This document shows, in pieces, positions 1 to 5,325 of a DNA stretch of 5,325 bases. How positions within the stretch are numbered: the first letter of the stretch is position 1; each line of letters starts with the position of its first letter. The notes under the pieces are model-generated. The model searched no databases and was not told where the DNA came from. It saw nothing but the letters and a program-made list of their open reading frames with translations. The stretch is from Lutispora sp. (lineage in GTDB: Bacteria > Bacillota > Clostridia > Lutisporales > Lutisporaceae), in the NCBI GenBank assembly GCA_030834765.1, contig JAUQXG010000257.1, forward strand, positions 1 to 5,325, in the 5' to 3' direction. The translations under genes and the position numbers were made by a program.

Positions 1-1010
1 CTTCCTTCGGCAAGTACGTTAATAATCCTTCCATCTGGCTGCACATAGCCCATAATATTATTTCTCATAACACGCATTTCGCTGCTTAGCTTTTCTAGGT
101 CCGGCTTCCATATCTCTACATCGAAGTGACCAGCATTTGCCAGTATTGCTCCGTTTTTCATCAGTTTATAATGTGTCTCTGATATTACTTTTTTGCATCC
201 AGTTACAGTTATAAAAAAATCACCAATGGATGCAGCCTCACTCATAGGCATTACTCTAAAACCATCCATATGCGCTTCTATTGCTTTTATAGGATCTATT
301 TCGCAAACAATTACATTTGCCCCAAGGCCTTTCCCTTTCATCGCCACACCTTTCCCACACCATCCATAACCAACAACCACTGCATTTTTGCCTGCAACAA
401 TTAAGTTTGTTGTTCTCATAATTCCATCCCAAACGGATTGCCCTGTTCCATATCTATTATCAAATAGATATTTGCAATAAGCATCATTTACTGAAAGCAT
501 TGGAAATTTCAATTGTCCCTCTCTTTCCCTTGCCCTAAGTCTTAGTACTCCTGTAGTTGTTTCCTCACAGCCGCCTATTACATTTGGCAAAAGGTCTATT
601 CTCTCACCATGAAGCAAATGCAGTAAGTCCCCTCCATCATCAATGACTATATGAGGTGCAATATCTAGGGCAGCATTCAGATGCTCCATATATTCTCTAT
701 CTGTTGACTTATACCATGCATATACATTTATGCCATCTTCGACTAAAGCTGCAGCAACATCGTCCTGTGTAGAAAGCGGATTGCTTCCTGTTATAGATAC
801 TTCAGCTCCTCCTGACTTCATCACCTTAGCAAGGTATGCTGTCTTTGCTTCCATGTGTATTGACATAACAATCCTTTTCCCTTCAAAAGGCTTTTCTACT
901 GCAAATTGTCTTTCTATTTCTGAAAGCACAGGCATATTTTGTTTTACCCATTGAATTTTTCTATGACCTGATTCTGCCAAATTTATATCTCTGATAATAC
1001 TTTCTCTCAT
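1..1010 (-). CDS. ahcY: S-adenosylhomocysteine hydrolase, archaeal/Thermotoga type (partial, C-terminus off the left edge)
   Basis: This cytoplasmic NAD-dependent enzyme splits S-adenosylhomocysteine into adenosine and homocysteine, removing the inhibitory product of SAM-dependent methylation. The window holds 336 codons from the ATG at 1010; the frame is intact and runs off the left edge. Family members of this short type have about 400-425 residues, so roughly 70-90 are missing. A GGAGGA ribosome binding site (1017-1022) lies 7 nt upstream and fixes the start. Visible motifs are the substrate-domain His52 (SIHMEAKTAYL), IDDGGDL at 123-129, CEETTTG at 148-154, the catalytic block NDAYCKYLFDNRYGTGQS at 175-192 (Lys180, Asp184, Asn185), and the NAD-binding loop GYGWCGKG at 214-221. 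The position of human Cys195 is Thr189 here, as in archaeal-type sequences I recall. Some archaeal relatives prefer S-inosylhomocysteine, so exact substrate is open. It is transcribed divergently from the transporter gene. Confidence 0.96.
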   Translation of the reverse strand, partial: MRESIIRDINLAESGHRKIQWVKQNMPVLSEIERQFAVEKPFEGKRIVMSIHMEAKTAYLAKVMKSGGAEVSITGSNPLSTQDDVAAALVEDGINVYAWYKSTDREYMEHLNAALDIAPHIVIDDGGDLLHLLHGERIDLLPNVIGGCEETTTGVLRLRAREREGQLKFPMLSVNDAYCKYLFDNRYGTGQSVWDGIMRTTNLIVAGKNAVVVGYGWCGKGVAMKGKGLGANVIVCEIDPIKAIEAHMDGFRVMPMSEAASIGDFFITVTGCKKVISETHYKLMKNGAILANAGHFDVEIWKPDLEKLSSEMRVMRNNIMGYVQPDGRIINVLAEG

Positions 1011-1062
1011 GATAATTCCTCCATTTTATATGAATTTTAAATTCTTTTCATCATATACTCTT

Positions 1063-1092
1063 ATTATAATTTAGTTTTATCAATATAGTAAA
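1063..1092 (-). promoter_or_regulatory. Candidate promoter for ahcY
   Basis: Reading the minus strand, a perfect -10 box TATAAT (1068-1063) follows an 18-bp spacer after TTTACT (1092-1087), which matches 4 of 6 bases of the sigma-A -35 consensus. The -10 box lies about 53 bp before the ahcY ATG, which leaves a short untranslated leader. The region is so AT-rich that chance matches are likely, so this is a plausible rather than a proven promoter. Confidence 0.45.
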
Positions 1093-1138
1093 CATTTTTA
1101 ATAATTTTATGAAAATTATCCAGAGATTGTTATTTTTT

Positions 1139-1178
1139 TAACTTTTGTAAATTGCTTTCTTTTTGCTTACAAAAGTTA
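1139..1178. promoter_or_regulatory. Perfect 12-bp inverted repeat, likely operator between ahcY and the transporter gene
   Basis: TAACTTTTGTAA (1139-1150) is repeated exactly as its reverse complement TTACAAAAGTTA (1167-1178), separated by 16 nt. The right arm ends directly against the TATAAT (1179-1184) proposed as the transporter -10 box, so a bound protein would cover the -35 region. The predicted start points of both divergent genes lie outside the repeat, so it would not be transcribed from those promoters. Neither side has a T-run that would make it a terminator. I therefore infer a DNA-binding site for a dimeric regulator. I do not recognise the consensus of a specific regulator family. 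Confidence 0.5.
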
Positions 1179-1189
1179 TATAATATAAA
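1163..1189 (+). promoter_or_regulatory. Candidate promoter for the NSS transporter gene
   Basis: A perfect TATAAT occurs at 1179-1184, and an overlapping TATAAA at 1184-1189 stands 15 bp after TTGCTT (1163-1168). No single pairing gives both a good -35 box and ideal spacing, which may mean the promoter relies on an activator or is weak. Transcription would begin near 1190-1196, giving a leader of about 90 nt before the ATG at 1285. The right arm of the inverted repeat overlaps this promoter. Confidence 0.4.
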
Positions 1190-1284
1190 AAATATAGAAT
1201 ATTTATTGAATCATAAAAATATTATTTATTTTATTTTTAAGGGAGAGGGTATCATAAAATCTATTATGAAAGGGTGGTTTATTC

Positions 1285-2610
1285 ATGACTGAAAAAAGAG
1301 CTCAATGGGGTTCAAACTTTGGTTTCATCATGGCAGCAGCTGGTTCTGCTGTTGGATTAGGTAACCTTTGGAAATTTCCGTATTTAGCTGGTAAAAATGG
1401 TGGCGGAGCCTTCGTACTAATTTATTTATTAATTGTTTTATTTATCGGTTTTACTATTATGCTTGGTGAAATGGCTATAGGCAGACACACTCAACTAAGT
1501 TCATTTAATGCTTATCAAAAAATTAGTAAAAAATGGGCATTTGTTGGCGGCTTGGGCGTTCTTGCAGGATTCGTTATTCTATCTTTCTACAGTGTAGTTG
1601 GTGGTTGGGTTCTCAATTATATGTTCAAGACAGTTATAGGCGGAATACCTGCAGATTCAGCAGCGTATTTTGGTAGCTTCATATCCAACCCTATATTACC
1701 TATATTTTGGCACTTAATATTTATGGCTATGACTGCCGTCATCGTTTTTAAAGGCATAGGCGGTGGTATTGAGAAAGCTTGTAAGTTTATGATGCCAGCA
1801 TTGTTTGTAATACTTGTTATCATTTGTATTAGATCCGTAACATTGCCAGGCGCAGCAGCAGGTATCGCATTTTATTTAACTCCTGATTTTTCGAAACTAA
1901 CTGCAGGAGCGGTAATCGCTGCATTAGGCCAAGTTTTCTTCTCTCTTAGCCTTGGTATGGGTTGTATTATTACTTACGGAAGTTATCTAGGCAAAGAAGA
2001 AAACCTTGCAAAAAATTCTATGATCGTACCTTTCCTAGATACTTTAGTTGCATTATTAGCAGGTTTTGCTATACTTCCAGCAGTATTTGCATTTGGTTTT
2101 GAACCTGGAGCAGGTCCTGGACTAATGTTCGTTACTTTACCTCAAGTATTTGCACAAATGCCATTCGGTACTTTCTTTGGTTTCATTTTCTTCGTACTTG
2201 TATTATTCGCAGCATTAACTTCATCCATATCCCTTCTTGAAGTTACAGTTGCTTATATGCAAGATCAGCACAAATGGGGCAGAAGTAAATCTGTTATCAC
2301 TCTGTCTGGAATTATGTTCTTAATAGGTATACCAGCATCCTTATCTATGGGTGTATGGGGAAGCTTCAAAATCCTAGGAAAGAATTTCTTTGACTTCCTA
2401 GGATTCGCATCAGACATCATGCTACCTGTTGGCGGATTGCTAATGTGTATCTTCATAGGCTATGTATGGGGTATTGATAAAGCTATTGATGAAATTTCAA
2501 ATGGTGGTAAGCTTCCATTCAAACTACGAGGAGTCTTTACAATCATGATTAAATATGTTGCTCCCGTAGCAGTTATAGCAGTTTTCTTAAATGCATTAGG
2601 TGTATTCTAA
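1285..2610 (+). CDS. Sodium-dependent amino-acid transporter, NSS/SNF family (11-helix bacterial type)
   Basis: This 441-residue membrane protein belongs to the neurotransmitter:sodium symporter family (LeuT, MhsT, Tyt1, TnaT) and should import an amino acid with Na+. An AAAGGGTGG ribosome binding site (1269-1277) sits 7 nt before the ATG. The TM1 signature GSAVGLGNLWKFPY (20-33) keeps LeuT numbering, with Ala22 and Asn27 as sodium-site residues; GKNGGGAF follows at 36-43. TM3 carries Tyr102 (LeuT Tyr108). The unwound TM6 reads FFSLSLGMGCIITYGSY (218-234). TM8 has AALTSS (309-314), matching the second sodium site. Asp252 in TM7 is a candidate for the acidic residue that replaces chloride in prokaryotic members. 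I count 11 hydrophobic helices ending at 441, compared with 12 in LeuT, as in MhsT and Tyt1. The substrate cannot be read from sequence; hydrophobic or sulfur amino acids are reasonable guesses. A terminator follows directly. Confidence 0.95.
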   Translation: MTEKRAQWGSNFGFIMAAAGSAVGLGNLWKFPYLAGKNGGGAFVLIYLLIVLFIGFTIMLGEMAIGRHTQLSSFNAYQKISKKWAFVGGLGVLAGFVILSFYSVVGGWVLNYMFKTVIGGIPADSAAYFGSFISNPILPIFWHLIFMAMTAVIVFKGIGGGIEKACKFMMPALFVILVIICIRSVTLPGAAAGIAFYLTPDFSKLTAGAVIAALGQVFFSLSLGMGCIITYGSYLGKEENLAKNSMIVPFLDTLVALLAGFAILPAVFAFGFEPGAGPGLMFVTLPQVFAQMPFGTFFGFIFFVLVLFAALTSSISLLEVTVAYMQDQHKWGRSKSVITLSGIMFLIGIPASLSMGVWGSFKILGKNFFDFLGFASDIMLPVGGLLMCIFIGYVWGIDKAIDEISNGGKLPFKLRGVFTIMIKYVAPVAVIAVFLNALGVF

Positions 2611-2656
2611 CAAAAAGAAATATCAGTATACTATAATATAAATCCCTTAAAAAGTA

Positions 2657-2688
2657 AAAAGCCACATGGAATATTCCATGTGGCTTTT
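2657..2688. terminator. Bidirectional rho-independent terminator between the transporter and chemoreceptor genes
   Basis: The 32 bp are a perfect palindrome: AAAA, then GCCACATGGAAT (2661-2672) against ATTCCATGTGGC (2673-2684), then TTTT. In RNA this gives a strong 12-bp stem, with the central AATATT supplying the loop. The flanking A and T runs provide a U-tract in both directions (TTTTCTATTT on plus, TTTTTACTTTTT on minus). It lies 46 bp after the transporter stop and 13 bp after the stop of the convergent chemoreceptor gene, so one element can end both transcripts. Confidence 0.9.
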
Positions 2689-2701
2689 CTATTTCCACTA
2701 T

Positions 2702-4408
2702 CTACTTTTCTATACACAAATCTGCCATAGAGACACCTGCTATGTTTCCTGCCTTATCCTTAAATGGTACTGCCAATGCGATACAATAATTAAATGAAAC
2801 ATTTGATATATATGGTTGAGAATAATATTCTTTGCCTTGCAATGCTTCTTTAAAATATGGTCTGTGAGAATAATTATTATGGGCTCTATCAATTGCTTCA
2901 GTAGCTGATACCATATCACCCTCAAAATTCAAGACTCCTATATATTCAAATTGCTGATGTTTATTTCTTATATCTTTTAATATAGCTGATGCATTTTCCA
3001 TAGAAGAGGAGCTGGAGCTTATATTATTTGGGATCTCTTTTAATAGCTTAAAGCCTTCCTCTATCATTGACTTTTCAGAATCACCAATATTTATTTTACT
3101 TATGAAGCTATTCAGATAATTATCTACTTCATAAGCTGTTTCACTCATATTGTTTGCCATTGCAGTCAGTTCTTGCAATGATGCTGACTGCTGTTCTGCC
3201 GATGCAGATACTTCTTCTGTTCCCGCTGCTGTTTCTTGTGTTGTGAAGCTGATTTGCTCCATCATTTTATCTACATCTTCAGCCATTTTGTTTGATTCAT
3301 CTGTAAGCTTCATAATCCCTTTTACTGCATCATAAGTAGATTTAGAGGAATCAATAATATTTTTCATTGATTCTCTTGTTTTATCAGCATATATGGCTTC
3401 TTGAGCAATCTTTTCGGCCTCAATTTTTGTCTGATCTGATATACTATTTATTCTTCCTATAATCATCTCTGTAAGTTTTCTTATTTCTCCTGCAGAATTT
3501 GCAGATTGCTCAGCTAGCTTTCTGACTTCATCAGCAACTACAGCAAACCCTTTACCAGCTTCTCCCGCTCTTGCTGCTTCAATAGCTGCATTTAGGGCTA
3601 GCATATTCGTCCTGTCACTTATTTCTGTAACAACACCAACTATATTGTTAATCTTTGAAGCATCCTTCTCTAGCAATCCAATATCCTCGGCTAGCTTCTC
3701 ACTGGTTTTTGCTGTATTCTCCATTTTATCCACAAGGGCATTCATGGTTATGTTGTTATTTTCTATAACTCTTATCATTTCCCCGGCAATATTTTGCGTA
3801 TTCTTGGCATATCCTGTTATCTTCTCAGAATTTCCCACCATTTTTCGAGTATTTTCTTTCGTAGTTACTGCCATTTCAGATTGAATGCTGGAACCTTCTG
3901 CGATATGAGTAATCGCCTGTGATACTGCAATAGATGCACTCTCATTTTGCTCAATATTTCTTTTTAGCTGAATAGATAAATCCTTATTTTTTTCAGCAAT
4001 CTCGGCTACTTCACATATTACCTTCTTGTTACTATAAGTTAATTTATTTACACTGGCGGCTATTTCATTTGTAAGCCAATTGCCCTTGGCTCTCAACGTT
4101 AACTGACCTTCTGAAATCTCTGATACGATGTTTTGAAATTTACTTATCGGTTTTAATATTGTCATAAATAAAATAGCAATGATTGCAGCTACCGCAATCA
4201 AAGTACATCCTATTATGATCAAAAGCAAATCTTTAATAAAGGCTGTATTGAATTGACCCAATAGATTGTCCAGCTCTTGGGCAGAACTTATATACTGGGA
4301 AGCCACAGTATTTAATGAAGCAGTTGAAGTAAAATAAACCAATGCACAAGCTCCTGTAAAGACTAAACTCATCACTATTGTAATTAGAATTATCAATTTT
4401 GCTTTCAT
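2702..4408 (-). CDS. Methyl-accepting chemotaxis protein with C-terminal cytoplasmic Cache/PDC-like sensor domain
   Basis: This 568-residue inner-membrane chemoreceptor should signal to CheA through CheW. Two membrane helices (about 4-27 and 60-83) enclose only about 32 outer residues, too few for a usual ligand domain. A HAMP domain follows (about 82-133, [15 protein letters not shown]), then a long coiled coil with the signalling hairpin at 262-306 ([39 protein letters not shown]) and an adaptation-like stretch [19 protein letters not shown] at 389-407. After the returning helix and a serine run (464-469), residues about 445-565 resemble a Cache/PDC domain: [55 protein letters not shown]. 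That domain would lie in the cytoplasm. No NWETF-like C-terminal tether is present. The start at 4408 has the stronger AAGGGGTG site; an in-frame ATG at 4459 would add 17 residues. dapB lies 97 bp upstream on the same strand. Confidence 0.93.
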   Translation of the reverse strand: MKAKLIILITIVMSLVFTGACALVYFTSTASLNTVASQYISSAQELDNLLGQFNTAFIKDLLLIIIGCTLIAVAAIIAILFMTILKPISKFQNIVSEISEGQLTLRAKGNWLTNEIAASVNKLTYSNKKVICEVAEIAEKNKDLSIQLKRNIEQNESASIAVSQAITHIAEGSSIQSEMAVTTKENTRKMVGNSEKITGYAKNTQNIAGEMIRVIENNNITMNALVDKMENTAKTSEKLAEDIGLLEKDASKINNIVGVVTEISDRTNMLALNAAIEAARAGEAGKGFAVVADEVRKLAEQSANSAGEIRKLTEMIIGRINSISDQTKIEAEKIAQEAIYADKTRESMKNIIDSSKSTYDAVKGIMKLTDESNKMAEDVDKMMEQISFTTQETAAGTEEVSASAEQQSASLQELTAMANNMSETAYEVDNYLNSFISKINIGDSEKSMIEEGFKLLKEIPNNISSSSSSMENASAILKDIRNKHQQFEYIGVLNFEGDMVSATEAIDRAHNNYSHRPYFKEALQGKEYYSQPYISNVSFNYCIALAVPFKDKAGNIAGVSMADLCIEK

Positions 4409-4413
4409 ATTTT

Positions 4414-4421
4414 CACCCCTT
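4414..4421 (-). promoter_or_regulatory. Ribosome binding site that favours the 4408 start of the chemoreceptor
   Basis: AAGGGGTG on the minus strand ends 5 nt before the ATG at 4408, and the next residues ([17 protein letters not shown]) begin a typical signal-anchor helix. The competing in-frame ATG at 4459 has only a GAGG (4470-4467), although at a workable 7-nt spacing, and would prepend a 17-residue polar, basic segment. I prefer 4408 on binding-site strength and on the usual position of the first helix in chemoreceptors. Confidence 0.7.
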
Positions 4422-4487
4422 GTGTCATATTTTATATATGTATAAATATGCCTTGACATATCAATACCTCATTAAATATCTATTTTT

Positions 4488-4517
4488 ATAGTAAGCCTTA
4501 TTTCATCAAATATTCAA
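4488..4517 (-). promoter_or_regulatory. Weak candidate promoter for the chemoreceptor gene
   Basis: On the minus strand TTGAAT (4517-4512) is followed after 18 bp by TACTAT (4493-4488), each matching 4 of 6 consensus bases. It overlaps the last codons of dapB and would start RNA near 4480. No terminator is visible between dapB and the receptor, so read-through from dapB is equally possible. The remaining 97-bp gap is AT-rich, and I see nothing else convincing in it. Confidence 0.25.
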
Positions 4518-5303
4518 TACATCTTTTACTGTATACAATCCTGATACCTTACCTTTTAAAAATGCGGCAGCCTCACATGCTCCTTGGGCAAAACATTCCC
4601 AATTATGTGCATGATGGGTTATTTCAAGTCGCTCTCCCATTAACCCAAACATTACTGTATGACTGCTTGAAATATCTCCTGATCTAATAGAATGATAGCC
4701 AATAGTACCCGGTATCCTCTCACCTTTTCCTGATCTTCCCCATACAGCTATATCCTCAAGATTTTCTTCTAAGGCTTCTGCAATTATATGTCCCATCTCC
4801 TGAGAGGTTCCACTAGGCGCATCCTTTTTATTTCTATCATGCATTTCGATAATTTCTATATCTGATACATCTCCTATTGCCTTTGCAGCTACTTCTAAAA
4901 GCTTATACATTAGATTTACCACTCGTGAAGTATTGGCGGCATAAACAATTGGTATAGATCTTGATATTTCCTTTATTCTACCCATTTGCTGCTGTGAGAA
5001 GCCTGTGGTACCACAAACTACTGACTTTCTGTATTTCAGAGCAATCTCCATAATCTCCATGGAGTAATCTACAGTTGAATAGTCTATGATGACATCACAA
5101 TTCTGGACTTCATTTTCTAAATCATCTGCAACGATTGCTCCTATGTTTTCTCCTATAGCAGCCACAGCTCCTATATCTTTTCCTATATAATCTCTTCCCT
5201 TAGGACCTATCCCTGCTATGATTGCCATATCCGGTCTGCCTGCAGCAATTTTAGTTATTAATTTTCCCATTTTTCCTCTTGGCCCAATTATTATAATATT
5301 TAT
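4506..5303 (-). CDS. dapB: 4-hydroxy-tetrahydrodipicolinate reductase (dihydrodipicolinate reductase)
   Basis: This cytoplasmic NAD(P)H-dependent reductase acts after DapA in the diaminopimelate/lysine pathway. The first ATG (5270) would remove strand 1 of the Rossmann fold. In-frame codons upstream, from ATA at 5303, encode NIIIIGPRGK and complete the GxxGxMG dinucleotide motif (residues 7-13), so I place the start there; a start beyond the right edge remains possible because the upstream frame is open. This gives 265 residues, normal for DapB. Other motifs are CGTTG (97-101), YAANTS (121-126) and the signature EIIEMHDRNKKDAPSGT (150-166), where His155 and Lys159 match E. coli catalytic His159 and Lys163. 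E. coli His160 is Asp156 here. Lys35, after strand 2, may favour NADPH, which is an inference. The C-terminus has the usual FAxGAxxAAxFLxGKxxGLYxVxDVL pattern. The chemoreceptor gene lies downstream. Confidence 0.93.
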   Translation of the reverse strand: MNIIIIGPRGKMGKLITKIAAGRPDMAIIAGIGPKGRDYIGKDIGAVAAIGENIGAIVADDLENEVQNCDVIIDYSTVDYSMEIMEIALKYRKSVVCGTTGFSQQQMGRIKEISRSIPIVYAANTSRVVNLMYKLLEVAAKAIGDVSDIEIIEMHDRNKKDAPSGTSQEMGHIIAEALEENLEDIAVWGRSGKGERIPGTIGYHSIRSGDISSSHTVMFGLMGERLEITHHAHNWECFAQGACEAAAFLKGKVSGLYTVKDVLNI

Positions 5304-5310
5304 ACCAAAA

Positions 5311-5316
5311 CCTCCC
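5311..5316 (-). promoter_or_regulatory. Ribosome binding site that points to an ATA start for dapB
   Basis: GGGAGG (5316-5311 on the minus strand, preceded by AA) stands exactly 7 nt before ATA at 5303. It is too far from the first in-frame ATG at 5270 (40 nt) to serve it. No ATG, GTG or TTG lies in the dapB frame between this site and 5270; the TTG at 5308-5306 is out of frame and meets TAA after one more codon. The site therefore supports initiation at or very near ATA, unless translation begins beyond the window. Confidence 0.6.
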
Positions 5317-5325
5317 TTGTTATCC

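Noticed and set aside
730..954. Plus-strand open frame of 74 codons
   Set aside because: It lies wholly antisense inside ahcY, has no ribosome binding site, and its product shows no recognisable domain; it is a shadow of the real gene.
1139..1178. Inverted repeat read as a rho-independent terminator
   Set aside because: The stem is AT-rich, neither strand has a T-run after it, and no gene ends nearby because both flanking genes point away from it.
1011..1284. SAM, SAH or T-box riboswitch upstream of ahcY or the transporter
   Set aside because: The leaders are short and AT-rich, with no SAH/SAM aptamer-like helices and no T-box sequence or terminator/antiterminator pair that I can see.
1617..2456. 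Minus-strand open frames at 1617-1823 and 2265-2456
   Set aside because: Both are antisense within the well-conserved transporter gene, with low-complexity products that look like reverse reading of membrane helices.
2611..2656. Small MetS-like accessory subunit gene after the transporter
   Set aside because: Only 46 bp separate the stop codon from the terminator, so no such small membrane protein can be encoded there.
3150..3884. Plus-strand frames at 3150-3335 and 3645-3884, and a minus-strand frame at 2740-2925
   Set aside because: All lie inside the chemoreceptor in other frames. Their Ser/Ile/Phe-rich products are what antisense reading of a coiled coil gives.
4426..4450. CATATTT/AAATATG dyad before the chemoreceptor
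   Set aside because: A 7-bp AT-only-core dyad with an 11-nt spacer is expected by chance in DNA this AT-rich, and it matches no known operator that I recognise.
4409..4505. Sigma-D (motility) promoter before the chemoreceptor
   Set aside because: An ATTGATAT resembling the GCCGATAT box is present, but the nearest TAAA upstream is about 19 bp away instead of about 15, and the GC core is missing.

Overview
The window looks like AT-rich chromosomal DNA from a low-GC Gram-positive bacterium, most likely a member of the Clostridia. The reasons are the strong purine-rich ribosome binding sites, AT-dominated intergenic DNA, A/T-ending codons, a dihydrodipicolinate reductase of clostridial character, and an archaeal/Thermotoga-type S-adenosylhomocysteinase. 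The organism call is an inference. There is no sign of a mobile element, CRISPR array, phage gene, rRNA or tRNA.

Layout from left to right. Bases 1-1010 (minus strand) hold the first 336 codons of an S-adenosylhomocysteine hydrolase (ahcY), cut by the left edge. Bases 1011-1284 are a divergent intergenic region with a candidate promoter for each side. Between the promoters is a perfect 12+12 bp inverted repeat that neither predicted transcript would contain, so it is probably an operator. Bases 1285-2610 (plus) encode a complete sodium-coupled amino-acid transporter of the NSS/SNF (SLC6-like) family in the short, 11-helix bacterial form. A perfect 32-bp palindrome at 2657-2688 is a terminator shared by this gene and the convergent gene that follows. 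Bases 2702-4408 (minus) encode a methyl-accepting chemotaxis protein with an unusual domain order. Its extracytoplasmic loop is tiny, and a Cache/PDC-like sensor sits after the signalling hairpin, on the cytoplasmic side. Bases 4506-5303 (minus) encode dihydrodipicolinate reductase (dapB), whose true start lies upstream of its first ATG.

How the genes relate. ahcY (methyl cycle, homocysteine) and the amino-acid transporter are divergent and may share control through the inverted repeat. dapB (lysine/diaminopimelate synthesis) lies 97 bp upstream of the chemoreceptor on the same strand with no terminator visible between them, so some co-transcription is possible, although a weak promoter can be proposed for the receptor. 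Nothing here amounts to a clearly new multi-gene system. The items most worth a second look are the chemoreceptor with an internal C-terminal Cache domain, the apparent ATA (or off-window) start of dapB, and the inverted repeat between ahcY and the transporter.
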